The translations under genes and the position numbers were made by a program. The notes beneath the pieces were generated by a model. It was not told the origin of the DNA. It did not search any database and was given only the letters and a program-made list of their open reading frames with translations. Below, in pieces: positions 1-8,398 of a DNA stretch of 64,000 nucleotides. The stretch is from an uncultured Actinomycetes bacterium (GTDB lineage Bacteria; Actinomycetota; Acidimicrobiia; Acidimicrobiales; RAAP-2). The stretch covers positions 1 to 64,000 of the forward strand of contig CAIKNP010000019.1 of assembly GCA_903828785.1 (NCBI GenBank). Direction: 5' to 3'. Positions within the stretch are counted from its first letter, which is position 1. Every line of letters begins with the position of its first letter.

Positions 1-137
1 CGGCCCTCATACCCATGGGTCGCATCGGTGAAGTGGCCGATATTGCCGGTGTCGTTGGGTTTCTCGCCAGTAACCACAGTCGTTACTTGACGGGCCAGGT
101 AATCGCCGTCGATGGCGGCCTTTCAATGGGTCTCTAG
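1..137 (+). CDS. fabG: 3-oxoacyl-ACP reductase (SDR family), C-terminal end only
   Basis: The gene begins outside the window; only the last 44 codons are present, read from base 3 to a TAG at 135-137. The visible tail has the SDR C-terminal features of FabG: a P-x-GR-x-G turn, an FLAS helix, and a TGQ segment leading into VDGGL. FabG reduces 3-oxoacyl-ACP with NADPH in the elongation cycle of type II fatty acid synthesis. It is followed directly by acpP and fabF, which supports a FabG role rather than a generic dehydrogenase. The catalytic Ser-Tyr-Lys part is not in view, so the paralogue assignment rests on the tail and the neighbours. Confidence 0.8.
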   Translation, partial: ALIPMGRIGEVADIAGVVGFLASNHSRYLTGQVIAVDGGLSMGL

Positions 138-198
138 TTCACGTAATCAGCCGTGTTTTTAGTAGAGTGGGTCAAACCACTTTTCAGGGAGAACAAGC

Positions 199-438
199 AT
201 GGACCGCAACGAAGCACTAGTTAAATTCACTGAGAACGTCGTCGACGTCCTCGCCGTTGACGCCGCGCAAGTGACACTCGAAGCTTCTTTCGCCGATGAC
301 CTTGGCGCCGACAGTTTGGACCTCGTCGAGCTGGTCATGGCCCTGGAAGAGACCTTCAACGTGCAGGTTGCCGAAGAGGAACTTAAGGACCTCTCAACCG
401 TCGGTGAGGCCTTCGAACTGATTTACGCGAAGCTCTAA
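199..438 (+). CDS. acpP: Acyl carrier protein
   Basis: This acidic 79-residue protein is the carrier of growing acyl chains in type II fatty acid synthesis. The DSL motif at residues 38-40 places the 4'-phosphopantetheine attachment site on Ser39, in a typical ACP context ([12 protein letters not shown]). Length and the four-helix pattern match the family. An AGGGAGA Shine-Dalgarno stretch lies about eight bases before the ATG. It sits between fabG and fabF, the usual fab cluster order; the fabF start follows the acpP stop without a gap, so the two are probably co-translated. I see no sign of it being a polyketide carrier protein. Confidence 0.96.
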   Translation: MDRNEALVKFTENVVDVLAVDAAQVTLEASFADDLGADSLDLVELVMALEETFNVQVAEEELKDLSTVGEAFELIYAKL

Positions 439-1638
439 GTGCGCGTCGCAGTAACCCCTACCGGACCCCTTCAGGGTCGACGCGTGGCGGTTGTTGGCCT
501 CGGCGCCATTAGTTGCGCCGGTGTTGGCGTGTCGGCTTTGTGGGACGCGATCCAACTCCCCTACGCTCCTTCGTCGAAGCGAGTTCCTGACTTCAATACC
601 GACCACCTTGGAGGACCCAAGGAGATGCGTCGCCTCGACCCCTTCTCCTTGCTCGCACTCATGGCCGCCGACGAAGCCTGGAAGATGAGTGGTTTAGAAA
701 GTCCCCAAACTGAAGCTGCTTGTATAGTCACGAGCGGTATCGGCGGATTACAGACGATTCTCGCCCAAGTCGACGTCTTGCAATCAAAGGGTCCCCGCGC
801 GGTTTCTCCTTTCATGGTGCCCATGATGATGCCCAATGCCGCTACCGCAGCGGTATCCATGCGTCTAGGACTTGGGGGGCCCTGCGAAACGGTCACAACG
901 GCGTGCGCGGCCGGAACGCACGCCATTGGCAATGCCGCTCGGCTCGTTGCTTCGGGTCGCTCGACGCTCGCCGTTGCCGGAGGCGCCGAAGCCGTCCTCG
1001 TGCAAATTGCTGAATCGGGTTTTCGCAACATGACCGCTCTCTCCAACGAAGATTTCTCGCAACCCTTCGATGTCAAGCGAAATGGCTTCGTTATGGGTGA
1101 GGGTGCTGGCATTCTGGTTCTCGAAGAGTGGGATCACGCCATGGCTCGAGGAGCGAACATCCTGGCCGAAGTTGTGGGTGCCGCCTCTACCGCCGACATG
1201 TACCACATCACCGCTCCGGACCCTGCCGGTGCGGGAGCAATTCGTTGCATGGAAATCGCCCTGGCCGACGCCGACCTAACGCCAGCCGACGTTGATCACA
1301 TCAACGCCCACGGTACATCTACCCCACTCAACGATCTCGCTGAGTCCATTGCCTGTCGCCGGATATTCGGTGAGCACCGCCCCTTAGTCACCTCCGTCAA
1401 GGGGCACCTCGGGCATTCCCTGGGCGCCGCGGGAGCCCTTGAAGGCGTCGTTTCAGTGCTCAGTTTGGTGAACCAGGTCATCCCGCCCACGGCGGGTACC
1501 ACCGAAGTAGACCCTGCCATCGATCTCGACGTTGTCATTGGTGCACCCCGCTCGGCTGAGATAGACGTTGTTTTGTCGAACAGTTTCGGATTCGGTGGCC
1601 ACAACGGCTCGGTCGTTTTTCGACGCGCCAACGCTTAG
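439..1638 (+). CDS. fabF: Beta-ketoacyl-ACP synthase II
   Basis: This 399-residue condensing enzyme extends acyl-ACP by two carbons using malonyl-ACP. The thiolase-fold active site is complete: Cys156 in a TACAAGTHA context, His291 in NAHGTST, Lys321 and His326 in the GHSLGAAGA loop. Length is usual for FabF. The GTG at 439 touches the acpP stop codon; a second in-frame GTG at 484 follows an AGGG stretch and would remove 15 residues, but it would also cut into the conserved first strand, so I prefer 439. It is the last gene of a plus-strand fab cluster and converges on the ygfZ-like gene with a 13-bp gap. Confidence 0.95.
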   Translation: MRVAVTPTGPLQGRRVAVVGLGAISCAGVGVSALWDAIQLPYAPSSKRVPDFNTDHLGGPKEMRRLDPFSLLALMAADEAWKMSGLESPQTEAACIVTSGIGGLQTILAQVDVLQSKGPRAVSPFMVPMMMPNAATAAVSMRLGLGGPCETVTTACAAGTHAIGNAARLVASGRSTLAVAGGAEAVLVQIAESGFRNMTALSNEDFSQPFDVKRNGFVMGEGAGILVLEEWDHAMARGANILAEVVGAASTADMYHITAPDPAGAGAIRCMEIALADADLTPADVDHINAHGTSTPLNDLAESIACRRIFGEHRPLVTSVKGHLGHSLGAAGALEGVVSVLSLVNQVIPPTAGTTEVDPAIDLDVVIGAPRSAEIDVVLSNSFGFGGHNGSVVFRRANA

Positions 1639-1651
1639 CCGGATCGCTGCG

Positions 1652-2344
1652 TCAGACTTCCCGGATCGCAATCCCGTCACGCATGGCCTCGCCATCAGTG
1701 AGCAGCGATCGGTGACCAAATCCCAGGCCCCGAACGCCGGAGCTATCCCCCACGCAGGTCGTGACGCCGGTGGGTATCTTGTCACCCACCGGACCCGAGG
1801 ACAGCAGGAATTCATCCACGGCTTCACTACTTGGTCCGGTGAAATGGACCAAGCGAAAAGGCACAGATGAACCACGGGCGTCAAGACGTCCGACCAGTTC
1901 TTGGCCCGTAAAACAACCTTTAGTGAACGAAATCGATCGCTTGACGAAGGTTCCGCCAAAGGACTGCGGCGTGAGAGAGAGGGCGAATTCTGATGGTCCA
2001 GCGAGACCAAGGTCGCACTGCTCACCCACCGTTCGATACGGTCCAGCTGCATTGCCTTCTAACTCAAACGTGCACTGCACGCGTAATGCAAAGCGACGCA
2101 ACTGCTTAACAACCGCTTCCGCCAGTTCCGCACGCAGAGTGAGCGCCAACTCGTTCTCCTCCGTGCGGAAGGTGAAATCAGCCACCACTTCACTCGCTGG
2201 GGTCAGTAGGGCGCCCCATCCCTCAGCTTGCGACACGTCAGCCGCCACTTGGCCCTGGGTGAAGGAGAGTGCGTCGCGCCCTCGAATCCATAGGGTGGCC
2301 CATGGAACGATGGTGCCGGGATCGATCGTCGAGTGGCTGTGCAT
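1652..2344 (-). CDS. ygfZ: YgfZ/GcvT-family folate-binding protein
   Basis: This 230-residue protein carries the diagnostic YgfZ signature KGCFTGQELVGR in its second half, the loop with a conserved cysteine that distinguishes YgfZ from the glycine-cleavage T-protein. YgfZ-family proteins use a tetrahydrofolate-type cofactor to help repair or assemble certain iron-sulfur enzymes. It is shorter than the roughly 325-residue E. coli protein but close to many actinobacterial members. It is a single-gene unit, convergent with fabF and divergent from a small gene at 2394. Iron-sulfur clients elsewhere in the window would include the IlvD-type dehydratase, but that link is only inference. Confidence 0.8.
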   Translation of the reverse strand: MHSHSTIDPGTIVPWATLWIRGRDALSFTQGQVAADVSQAEGWGALLTPASEVVADFTFRTEENELALTLRAELAEAVVKQLRRFALRVQCTFELEGNAAGPYRTVGEQCDLGLAGPSEFALSLTPQSFGGTFVKRSISFTKGCFTGQELVGRLDARGSSVPFRLVHFTGPSSEAVDEFLLSSGPVGDKIPTGVTTCVGDSSGVRGLGFGHRSLLTDGEAMRDGIAIREV

Positions 2345-2393
2345 ACCGCATTACAGTACTGGGGCGACAACTGTCGCAGAACACGGGGACGAG

Positions 2394-2582
2394 ATGGCAG
2401 CCAAGAACGAACTCAGTACGATTACGTCAACCTTGGGTGAATTGGCGACTCGCATATCAGCCTTGGTTGAGAACGAAGGCCCCTCGCTCGAGGGAGATGT
2501 CTATACCGAACTCGTAGCCGCTGAGCGGACCGTGGGTACCCTTTTGCGCCGCCTCCAGCGAGTCGCTCGACGACTGGCCTAG
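2394..2582 (+). CDS. Small conserved-looking protein of unknown function, ahead of mshD
   Basis: This 62-residue protein is too short for most gene finders and I do not recognise a family. It begins MAAKNELST and is predicted mostly helical, with a leucine/alanine-rich N-terminal helix, an acidic middle and a basic end (RRLQRVARR). A GGGGA Shine-Dalgarno stretch sits 5-9 bases before the ATG. The stop is only 5 bp before the mshD start, so the two are very likely one transcript. No membrane segment, cysteine or metal motif is visible. An in-frame extension upstream would run back through the ygfZ gene on the other strand and is rejected. Confidence 0.6.
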   Translation: MAAKNELSTITSTLGELATRISALVENEGPSLEGDVYTELVAAERTVGTLLRRLQRVARRLA

Positions 2583-2587
2583 TCCAA

Positions 2588-3424
2588 GTGATGAGTGCGT
2601 GGACCTTCACCGAACAGCTCTCTTCGAGTGAACGCCTCGAAGTACTCCACTTACTCTTAGAGAAGGACACTGAACTCGGCCGAGAGTCACTCGACGAAAC
2701 GCGACGCCGCGCTGTACTGCACGGCTCCAAGGGACACCACTGGCTGCGTAAAAATGAAGGCCACGTCTGCGACTACGCGCAAGCCGTAGAGGGCGAAATT
2801 CTCGCCCTTGAACGATGCGGCGCCGGCGTAGACGACGACTTACTCTCGATGCTCCTCGATAGACATCATCAAATCGACTGGTGGGTACGCGACGGTGACG
2901 CGGAGCCGACTAACGCCGTGAGAAGTTTGCAATTGTTAGCCATAGATCTTCCCCAACCCGTACTCTCGCTGCCCGAATCCGCCTCACTCGACGCATTCAT
3001 CGTAGGCCGGGACGAAGATGAGTGGCTGTTGAAGAATAACGAGGCATTCATGGATCACCCCGAGCAGGGTGCTTGGCGCCGAGAGGACCTCTTGCGACGT
3101 ATCGCCGAACCGTGGTTTGACTCGGCGGGAATGATCCTTCTGCGAATCGATGGCGTGCTCGCCGGCTCGTGTTGGACCAAGGTACAAGAGCTTTTCTCCG
3201 AGCGATTCGGCGAGATCTACGTCTTGTCGGTATCCCCCGCCTTTCAAGGCATGGGCCTGGGCAAGATTCTGCTGTCGCAGGGTCTCCACACTCTCCAGCG
3301 TCGAGGAGTACGACAGGCTCGGCTTTTCGTCGACGTAAGTAATCACGGGGCCCACCACCTTTATACTTCGATGGGATTTACATTGATGCGCGAAGATCAG
3401 TTACTTCGCTTCAGCAATGACTAG
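2588..3424 (+). CDS. mshD: Mycothiol synthase (GNAT acetyltransferase)
   Basis: MshD acetylates Cys-GlcN-Ins with acetyl-CoA, the last step of mycothiol synthesis. The 278-residue protein has the MshD layout of two GNAT halves: a degenerate N-terminal half and an active C-terminal half. The segment NNEAFMDHPEQGAW followed by EPWF is typical of MshD, and the acetyl-CoA loop SVSPAFQGMGLGK is intact. It is shorter than the roughly 315-residue mycobacterial enzyme. GTG (2588) and ATG (2591) are adjacent starts. mshC lies elsewhere in this window (38297-39418), which supports the pathway. Its TAG stop overlaps the TAG of the convergent VIT1-family gene within a CTAG. Confidence 0.87.
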   Translation: MMSAWTFTEQLSSSERLEVLHLLLEKDTELGRESLDETRRRAVLHGSKGHHWLRKNEGHVCDYAQAVEGEILALERCGAGVDDDLLSMLLDRHHQIDWWVRDGDAEPTNAVRSLQLLAIDLPQPVLSLPESASLDAFIVGRDEDEWLLKNNEAFMDHPEQGAWRREDLLRRIAEPWFDSAGMILLRIDGVLAGSCWTKVQELFSERFGEIYVLSVSPAFQGMGLGKILLSQGLHTLQRRGVRQARLFVDVSNHGAHHLYTSMGFTLMREDQLLRFSND

Positions 3425-4116
3425 TGCCCGAAGTAGTGCCCAACGCCAAAGGTCACAGCGGCGGCCACCCCAGTAATCAACAACTGGGTGAGAGCCCAAC
3501 GCACAATCCCACGACGCGTGAACCAGCCAATGACGCCACCAACGGCGGCTGATCCCGCTGCAGCCAAAGCGACCGACACCCACACCGGATTGACCGAGGC
3601 ATCAAAATACCAAGGGAGTAGGGGTAACAAGGCGCCGAGGGCAAACATCAGTAAGGAAGAGAGAGCTGCCATCCACGGGCTCCCCGTCGCCGAAGGGTCG
3701 ACGCCGAGTTCTTCACGAGCGTGCGTCCTAAGGGCTAACTCGGGGTTGGCCATGAGGTCAGTGGCGAGTCGCTCGGCCAGTTCCTCAGCAATGCCGCGAC
3801 TCTGAAATACTGCACTCAGTTCAGCCCTTTCACCCTCCGGGTCAGCCTCAATCGCTCGTCGTTCAACCTCAATCTCGTAGTCCAGTAACTCTTTCTGAGC
3901 GCGCATCGACAACAACTCTCCGCAGGCCATTGAGAAGGAGCCGGCAATTAGGGCGGCAAGTCCAGCGATGCGCACAACATTGTGACCCGGCGAGGCGCCG
4001 GCGAATCCAAGAATGAACGAGGTGTTGGTCACGAGACCGTCACTGACCCCAAAGATAGACGCGCGGAACCACCCGTCCGCTACCTGGCGATGATGCTCAT
4101 CTTTGTTTTTTGTCAC
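3421..4116 (-). CDS. VIT1/CCC1-family membrane transporter
   Basis: This 231-residue membrane protein belongs to the VIT1/CCC1 family, whose characterised members move iron or manganese out of the cytosol. The N-terminal signature is clear: FRASIFGVSDGLVTNTSFILG in the first membrane segment, then a helix containing SMACGELLSMRAQKE. The middle (about 85-150) is a soluble, acidic helical domain with many glutamates, as in metal-binding members, and three more hydrophobic segments follow. The GTG start is fixed by a TAGGAT hexamer six bases upstream. It is divergent from maoC and convergent with mshD. The transported metal cannot be told from the sequence. Confidence 0.85.
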   Translation of the reverse strand: MTKNKDEHHRQVADGWFRASIFGVSDGLVTNTSFILGFAGASPGHNVVRIAGLAALIAGSFSMACGELLSMRAQKELLDYEIEVERRAIEADPEGERAELSAVFQSRGIAEELAERLATDLMANPELALRTHAREELGVDPSATGSPWMAALSSLLMFALGALLPLLPWYFDASVNPVWVSVALAAAGSAAVGGVIGWFTRRGIVRWALTQLLITGVAAAVTFGVGHYFGH

Positions 4117-4122
4117 GGGGCA

Positions 4123-4167
4123 ATCCTACTGAGTTCTGATCCCAATCTTGCTCGGCAACCGTAGAAT
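4123..4167. promoter_or_regulatory. Divergent leaderless promoters (VIT1 gene / maoC)
   Basis: Two -10-like hexamers face opposite ways in the 57-bp gap. TAGGAT on the minus strand (4128-4123) ends six bases before the GTG at 4116; TAGAAT on the plus strand (4162-4167) ends six bases before the GTG at 4174. The spacing would put transcription start at or next to each start codon. No clear -35 elements are seen. Confidence 0.55.
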
Positions 4168-4173
4168 AAAGGA

Positions 4174-4635
4174 GTGCCCACCCACGTCGAAAGTGTTGAA
4201 GAGTTAGCTTCGATGCTCGGCCGTGAGTTAGGTACCTCCACGAGACGCCAAGTCACTCAGAGCATGATCGACCAGTTCGCCGATCTCACGGATGACCATG
4301 AGTGGCTCCACGTCAATCCGACGATGGCGGCCGAGGGGCCCTTCGGGGCCACCGTCGCACATGGTTATTTGACGCTCTCGCTCATCGCCCCGATAATCCA
4401 CGAGGTCCTGACGACGAGCCATCAAGGCTTTCGGCTCAACTACGGACTCAATCGAGTCCGCTTCCCCCGACCAGTTCTCGTTGATTCGTTCGTTTGGGCC
4501 ACGGTCACCTTGGGCGACTTCCAGCGACTCGAAGGGGCCATCCAGATTCTTCTTGACGTTGTCGTACATTCTTCACATGCCGACGAGCCTGTCTGCGTGG
4601 CCCAAGGTGTCTATCGCTTCTACCTCGACGCATGA
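4174..4635 (+). CDS. MaoC-like (R)-specific enoyl-CoA hydratase
   Basis: This 153-residue hot-dog-fold protein is a single-domain MaoC-type dehydratase/hydratase. It shows the hydratase motif with the catalytic Asp and His in DDHEWLHVNP and the following glycine-rich stretch (GPFGATVAHGYLTLSLI). Related proteins hydrate trans-2-enoyl thioesters to the (R)-3-hydroxy form; the true substrate here is unknown. Its stop overlaps the menG start by 4 bp (ATGA), so it is translated with the menaquinone genes. The GTG start is set by a TAGAAT hexamer six bases upstream; the AAAGGA before it abuts the start too closely to be a normal ribosome site. Confidence 0.82.
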   Translation: MPTHVESVEELASMLGRELGTSTRRQVTQSMIDQFADLTDDHEWLHVNPTMAAEGPFGATVAHGYLTLSLIAPIIHEVLTTSHQGFRLNYGLNRVRFPRPVLVDSFVWATVTLGDFQRLEGAIQILLDVVVHSSHADEPVCVAQGVYRFYLDA

Positions 4636-5321
4636 GCACGAATCTCCCCACCGGTGTCGAAAAGACCAAACTGGTTCGTTCAATGTTTGACACCATTGCC
4701 CCGCGCTACCAAATGGTCAACCGCATCATGACCTTGGGGATGGATCATCGCTGGCGGCGCCGCGCAATTCGCGATTTGCGCCTTCCCGCAGGAAGCGTTG
4801 TTCTCGATGTCGCCGCCGGTACGGGAGATTTTACCCGCGAACTCGCCCGACAGGGCTTCACGGCTGTCGCCGCTGACCTTTCGTACGGCATGCTCCATGC
4901 CGGAGAGAATCTCCCCCATAAGGTGCAGTGCGACGCGACCACCTTGCCCTTCGCCAGCGCTATCTTTCAAGGGCTTACCTGTGGTTACGCGTTGCGCAAC
5001 TTCACCGACCTAGCCGCAGTGCTCAATGAAATGGGCCGGATTGTCGCACCCGGTGGCCGAATTTCACTCCTGGAAGTAGCCGAACCCCGAAGCGGGATTT
5101 GGCGCGCTGGTTTTCGCATCTGGTTTCGCCACGTCGTTCCCTTCGTCGGTTCACTGCTCAGCGACCGCGCCGCCTACCGCTATTTGCCACTCTCCACCGC
5201 GTACCTCCCCTCCGCTGGCGAGTTGACTCGTTTGCTCGGTGAGGCTGGCTTCGTCGCCGTTAATCACCGTTTGGTAATGGGTGGACTCTCCCAGCAATTC
5301 CTCGCCACGAGGTCCCGGTGA
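4632..5321 (+). CDS. menG: Demethylmenaquinone methyltransferase
   Basis: This 229-residue SAM-dependent enzyme performs the last step of menaquinone synthesis, C-methylation of the naphthoquinone ring. The UbiE/MenG signature is present near the N-terminus (YQMVNRIMTLGMDHRWRR) and the SAM-binding loop is VLDVAAGTGDF at about residues 57-67. Length is normal. It overlaps maoC by 4 bp upstream and menF by 4 bp downstream (GTGA), so the three form one translationally coupled operon. Actinobacteria usually have menaquinone only, and the neighbouring isochorismate synthase makes MenG the better name than UbiE. Confidence 0.92.
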   Translation: MSTNLPTGVEKTKLVRSMFDTIAPRYQMVNRIMTLGMDHRWRRRAIRDLRLPAGSVVLDVAAGTGDFTRELARQGFTAVAADLSYGMLHAGENLPHKVQCDATTLPFASAIFQGLTCGYALRNFTDLAAVLNEMGRIVAPGGRISLLEVAEPRSGIWRAGFRIWFRHVVPFVGSLLSDRAAYRYLPLSTAYLPSAGELTRLLGEAGFVAVNHRLVMGGLSQQFLATRSR

Positions 5322-6556
5322 GGTTTCGTCGCTATCTCTCTGCCCCTCTCTCAACCGAGACGCTGCGCGCTCTCGGTGCTCGACAAGGTGCGGTTGTTGA
5401 TAGTCCGGACGTTCTACGCGTGGGCCTGGGCTCGGTAGTTGACTCGCTGGTCCTCGAGCATGGTTTATCAGAAGCGACGCCGATTGCGGCCTTCTTCGAT
5501 CAGCACCACCTCGAGGGTCCCGACGCCCCCGCCGGGACTGGACTCTTGCTCTTCGCTTCGCTCCCCTTCGATCGCTCAGAATCTGGCCACCTCGATCTCT
5601 ATGAAATTACCGTCACGCGCTTTCGCGATGGGGACACTTGGGTCACCATCTGTGACAATGCCCCTGACCTTGAATTGATGCTGGCCGAAGCGGAGCTCCC
5701 TAGCCAGGAAACCCAGTCGGCGACTGCCTTGACCTTACGACCATCGGGCGAAGAATACGCCCACAATGTCGCTCGAGCCGTGGAGCGACTACGCAGTGGC
5801 GAAATGGATAAAGTCGTCCTTGCACGAAGTGTCGTCGGCACCGTTGACGAAGCTATTGACCCAGCCGCGGTCGCCCAGCGTTTGCGTCGTCGCGAAACTC
5901 GGTGCACCATCTACGCCTCCTCGGTACCAGGAGGGCGTCGATTCGTGGGGGCGAGTCCCGAGTTGCTGGTATCGCGTATTGACGGAGACGTGCTCTGCCA
6001 CCCACTCGCCGGTACCATAGCTATCCCGCCACACATTGCGCCCGATGATTACCAAAATTGGCTGCTCGGCAGTGCTAAAAATCTGCGCGAGCACTCCTTG
6101 CTGGTCGATGCCGTCACCACTCTCCTCGCGGAGCACTACGCCGTCGTTACGGCCGATCCAACACCCTCGATTGTTTCCTTACGCACTGTGGCGCACCTCG
6201 GAACGTGGATACGGGCGAGAGAAGCTACGGTCGCACTCACCAATGCCCTCGACCTGATTGCGCTGCTCCATCCCACCGCCGCGGTTGGCGGATTGCCGCA
6301 ACAGCGCGCCCTACAAGTCATCAACGAACTCGAGGGGATGTCTCGTGGCCACTACGCGGGTCCCGTTGGGTGGATTGACGAAAAAGGCGACGGCGAATGG
6401 TGGATTGCCATTCGTGGCGTGATGCTTGAAGGCCGAGACTTCGAAGCGTGGGCGGGCGCGGGCATCGTCAGTGAATCTGATCCGGTCGCCGAACGCGAAG
6501 AGACCAAGGACAAGCTCGCCAGTATTTTGGCGGCCGTATTGGTCGATCGTCTCTAG
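5318..6556 (+). CDS. menF: Isochorismate synthase
   Basis: This 412-residue chorismate-utilising enzyme converts chorismate to isochorismate, the entry to menaquinone synthesis. The C-terminal half has the family blocks in order: KVVLARSV, ASPELLV, HPLAGTI, a LHPTAAVGGLPQ segment, and GPVGWIDEKGDGEWWIAIR close to the end. The HPTAAVGG block is typical of isochorismate synthases rather than anthranilate or aminodeoxychorismate synthases. Coupling to menG by a 4-bp overlap supports menaquinone over siderophore synthesis (EntC). Its TAG stop shares a CTAG with the stop of the convergent glycosyltransferase gene. Confidence 0.9.
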   Translation: MRFRRYLSAPLSTETLRALGARQGAVVDSPDVLRVGLGSVVDSLVLEHGLSEATPIAAFFDQHHLEGPDAPAGTGLLLFASLPFDRSESGHLDLYEITVTRFRDGDTWVTICDNAPDLELMLAEAELPSQETQSATALTLRPSGEEYAHNVARAVERLRSGEMDKVVLARSVVGTVDEAIDPAAVAQRLRRRETRCTIYASSVPGGRRFVGASPELLVSRIDGDVLCHPLAGTIAIPPHIAPDDYQNWLLGSAKNLREHSLLVDAVTTLLAEHYAVVTADPTPSIVSLRTVAHLGTWIRAREATVALTNALDLIALLHPTAAVGGLPQQRALQVINELEGMSRGHYAGPVGWIDEKGDGEWWIAIRGVMLEGRDFEAWAGAGIVSESDPVAEREETKDKLASILAAVLVDRL

Positions 6557-7263
6557 CGGCGAAAAGGTCGTTGAACGGCCCACTTGGTAACGAGCCAGAG
6601 TGCTTCGATCACAATGGCGCCACTCATTTTTGACTCACCTAGTACTCGATCACTGAAAGCAATAGGCACTTCCACAATGGAGCATCCCGCACGTCGGGCG
6701 CGGTACGTCATCTCAATCTGAAATCCGTAGCCGTCAGCCGAAACGGTGGAGTACTCCATCCTTTTCAATGCTGAGGTGGCGTAGACGCGAAATCCGGCCG
6801 TGGAATCAGCAACCCCGAGTCCCAGCATGAGCGACGCGTACTGATTCCCCCCTCGCGAGAGCAAACGTCGACGCAAGGTCCACTTGGGAATTGAGCCACC
6901 TCGTACGTAACGCGAACCAATAACCACGTCGACGTTCTTCGACGCCTCCAAAAGCAGGGGCAGATCTTCGGGGCGATGCGAGAAGTCACAGTCCATTTCC
7001 ACGCAATACTCGTAGCCACGTTCGATGGCCCAGGCGAATCCAGCCCTATACGCCCCACCAAGTCCGTCTTTTTTTAAACGGTGCAGTACGTGAACCTGAC
7101 CTACTTCGCTCGCCAACGCTTCTGCTCGCTGCCCCGTTCCGTCAGGGCTTGCGTCATCGACCACCAAAATCTCGCACTGAGGGACGGTGTCCCGCAGTGT
7201 GCGAAGCATGGACTCGATATTGAGAATTTCGTTATAGGTAGGCAATACAACCAGGACGGGCAC
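6553..7263 (-). CDS. ppm1: Polyprenol monophosphomannose synthase (GT2)
   Basis: This 236-residue family-2 glycosyltransferase resembles dolichol/polyprenol-phosphate mannose synthases, which load mannose from GDP-mannose onto a lipid phosphate for use outside the membrane. Visible features are the N-terminal LPTYNE strand, the nucleotide-binding VVDDASPDGT, and the metal-binding MDCDFSH. No C-terminal membrane domain or fused acyltransferase is present, so this is the bare catalytic form. With pimA, patA and pgsA in the window it is a plausible mannose-donor enzyme for PIM or glycoprotein mannosylation. The GTG start follows a TAGAAT hexamer by six bases. Confidence 0.85.
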   Translation of the reverse strand: MPVLVVLPTYNEILNIESMLRTLRDTVPQCEILVVDDASPDGTGQRAEALASEVGQVHVLHRLKKDGLGGAYRAGFAWAIERGYEYCVEMDCDFSHRPEDLPLLLEASKNVDVVIGSRYVRGGSIPKWTLRRRLLSRGGNQYASLMLGLGVADSTAGFRVYATSALKRMEYSTVSADGYGFQIEMTYRARRAGCSIVEVPIAFSDRVLGESKMSGAIVIEALWLVTKWAVQRPFRR

Positions 7264-7269
7264 CAGATT

Positions 7270-7275
7270 ATTCTA
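7270..7275 (-). promoter_or_regulatory. Leaderless -10 hexamer of ppm1
   Basis: TAGAAT (minus strand) ends six bases before the GTG at 7263. No Shine-Dalgarno sequence lies between them. Confidence 0.55.
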
Positions 7276-7345
7276 GGAGTTATCGTAGACTGCGTAGAAC
7301 GAATTGAGGGCGTCGTTGCCGGGAAAGTGAACGTTTTCTTACGTC

Positions 7346-8398
7346 ATGACCACTAGTGCAAAGAAACGATTCGGCATTCCCCGTCGAGTTCGAGGAATCT
7401 TGAGCGTGGGTTCCCTCATTTTCGTTTTGGAGTACCTCGTACTGCCCGAGTTTGCTTCGGCCCGCCGTTCACTCCACCTGCTTTCCAATCTCAATGCGGT
7501 GATTGTGATCGCTGCGGTCTTGCTCGAAATCGCGGCTATTTACTCCTACGTCGAGCTCACTCGAGCCGTCCTCTATCCGCATTCTCCGAGTCGCTTCAAT
7601 TTGGCGAGAATCAACTTGGCGGGCCTCGCAATAGGTCACGTGGTCCCCGGCGGAGCCGCACCTTCGGGCGCCCTCGCCTACCGATTTCTCAGTCAGCTTG
7701 GCGTGCCCAAGGAGACCAGCGTCTTCGGGCTCGCCGCCCAGGGTGCCGGTTCGGCAGTGGTGCTTAATTTGCTCTTTTGGCTGGCCCTCGTGATTTCCAT
7801 TCCCCTGGATGGCTTCAATCCTCTGTACGGCTTCGCCGCCCTCATCGGCGCCTTCTTACTACTGGCCTTCTTTGGCACGATCGTGCTTCTTACGCGTGGA
7901 CAACGTCACGCCGACGCGTGGCTACAGTTCGCCGTTCGCAAGATTCCCGCGATCAAGGCCGAGAAAGTGTCCGAACTCCTGAATAAAGTCACGGAGCGCA
8001 TAACCCTCTTAATTGCCGCTCGCAGCAATCTGTGGCGGGCCTTCATCTGGGCCAGTTTGAATTGGCTTCTCGACGCCGCTTGTTTGTGGGTATTTGTTTG
8101 GGCCTTCGGGTCGATCATCTCTCCCATTGACTTGCTCGTCGCCTACGGACTGGCCAACGTCCTCGCCGCCATTCCCCTCACACCGTCGGGACTGGGCGTC
8201 GTGGAAGGGGTGTTAATTACCTCCCTGGTGGGCTTTGGGGTTCCCCACTCGCAGGCGATTTTGGCAGTCCTTTCGTACCGACTGGTGAACTTCTGGATCC
8301 CCATTCCCATCGGAGGCCTGTCGTACGCCACCTTGCAGTGGCGTCGCAAACCACCCGCGGCTACAGCAGGCGATTCTTCGCCAGCGCTCGACGCTTAA
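7346..8398 (+). CDS. UPF0104/LPG-synthase-type integral membrane protein
   Basis: This 350-residue protein has about eight membrane segments and the conserved glycine-proline motifs of the UPF0104 family (lysylphosphatidylglycerol-synthase flippase domain): HVVPGGAAPSGALAYRFL near residue 95 and IPLTPSGLGVVEGVL near residue 275. The C-terminal aminoacyl-transfer domain of MprF is absent, so only the membrane part is present. Such stand-alone proteins are thought to move or help build envelope lipids, but the substrate is unknown. Its 3' end overlaps the convergent ppk1 gene by 38 bp, an unusually long overlap for this window. Confidence 0.82.
   Translation: MTTSAKKRFGIPRRVRGILSVGSLIFVLEYLVLPEFASARRSLHLLSNLNAVIVIAAVLLEIAAIYSYVELTRAVLYPHSPSRFNLARINLAGLAIGHVVPGGAAPSGALAYRFLSQLGVPKETSVFGLAAQGAGSAVVLNLLFWLALVISIPLDGFNPLYGFAALIGAFLLLAFFGTIVLLTRGQRHADAWLQFAVRKIPAIKAEKVSELLNKVTERITLLIAARSNLWRAFIWASLNWLLDAACLWVFVWAFGSIISPIDLLVAYGLANVLAAIPLTPSGLGVVEGVLITSLVGFGVPHSQAILAVLSYRLVNFWIPIPIGGLSYATLQWRRKPPAATAGDSSPALDA

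Noticed and set aside
1761-2393. Plus-strand open frame extending the 62-residue gene upstream
   Set aside because: It is antisense to the YgfZ-like gene and has no family features; the ribosome site lies at 2394.
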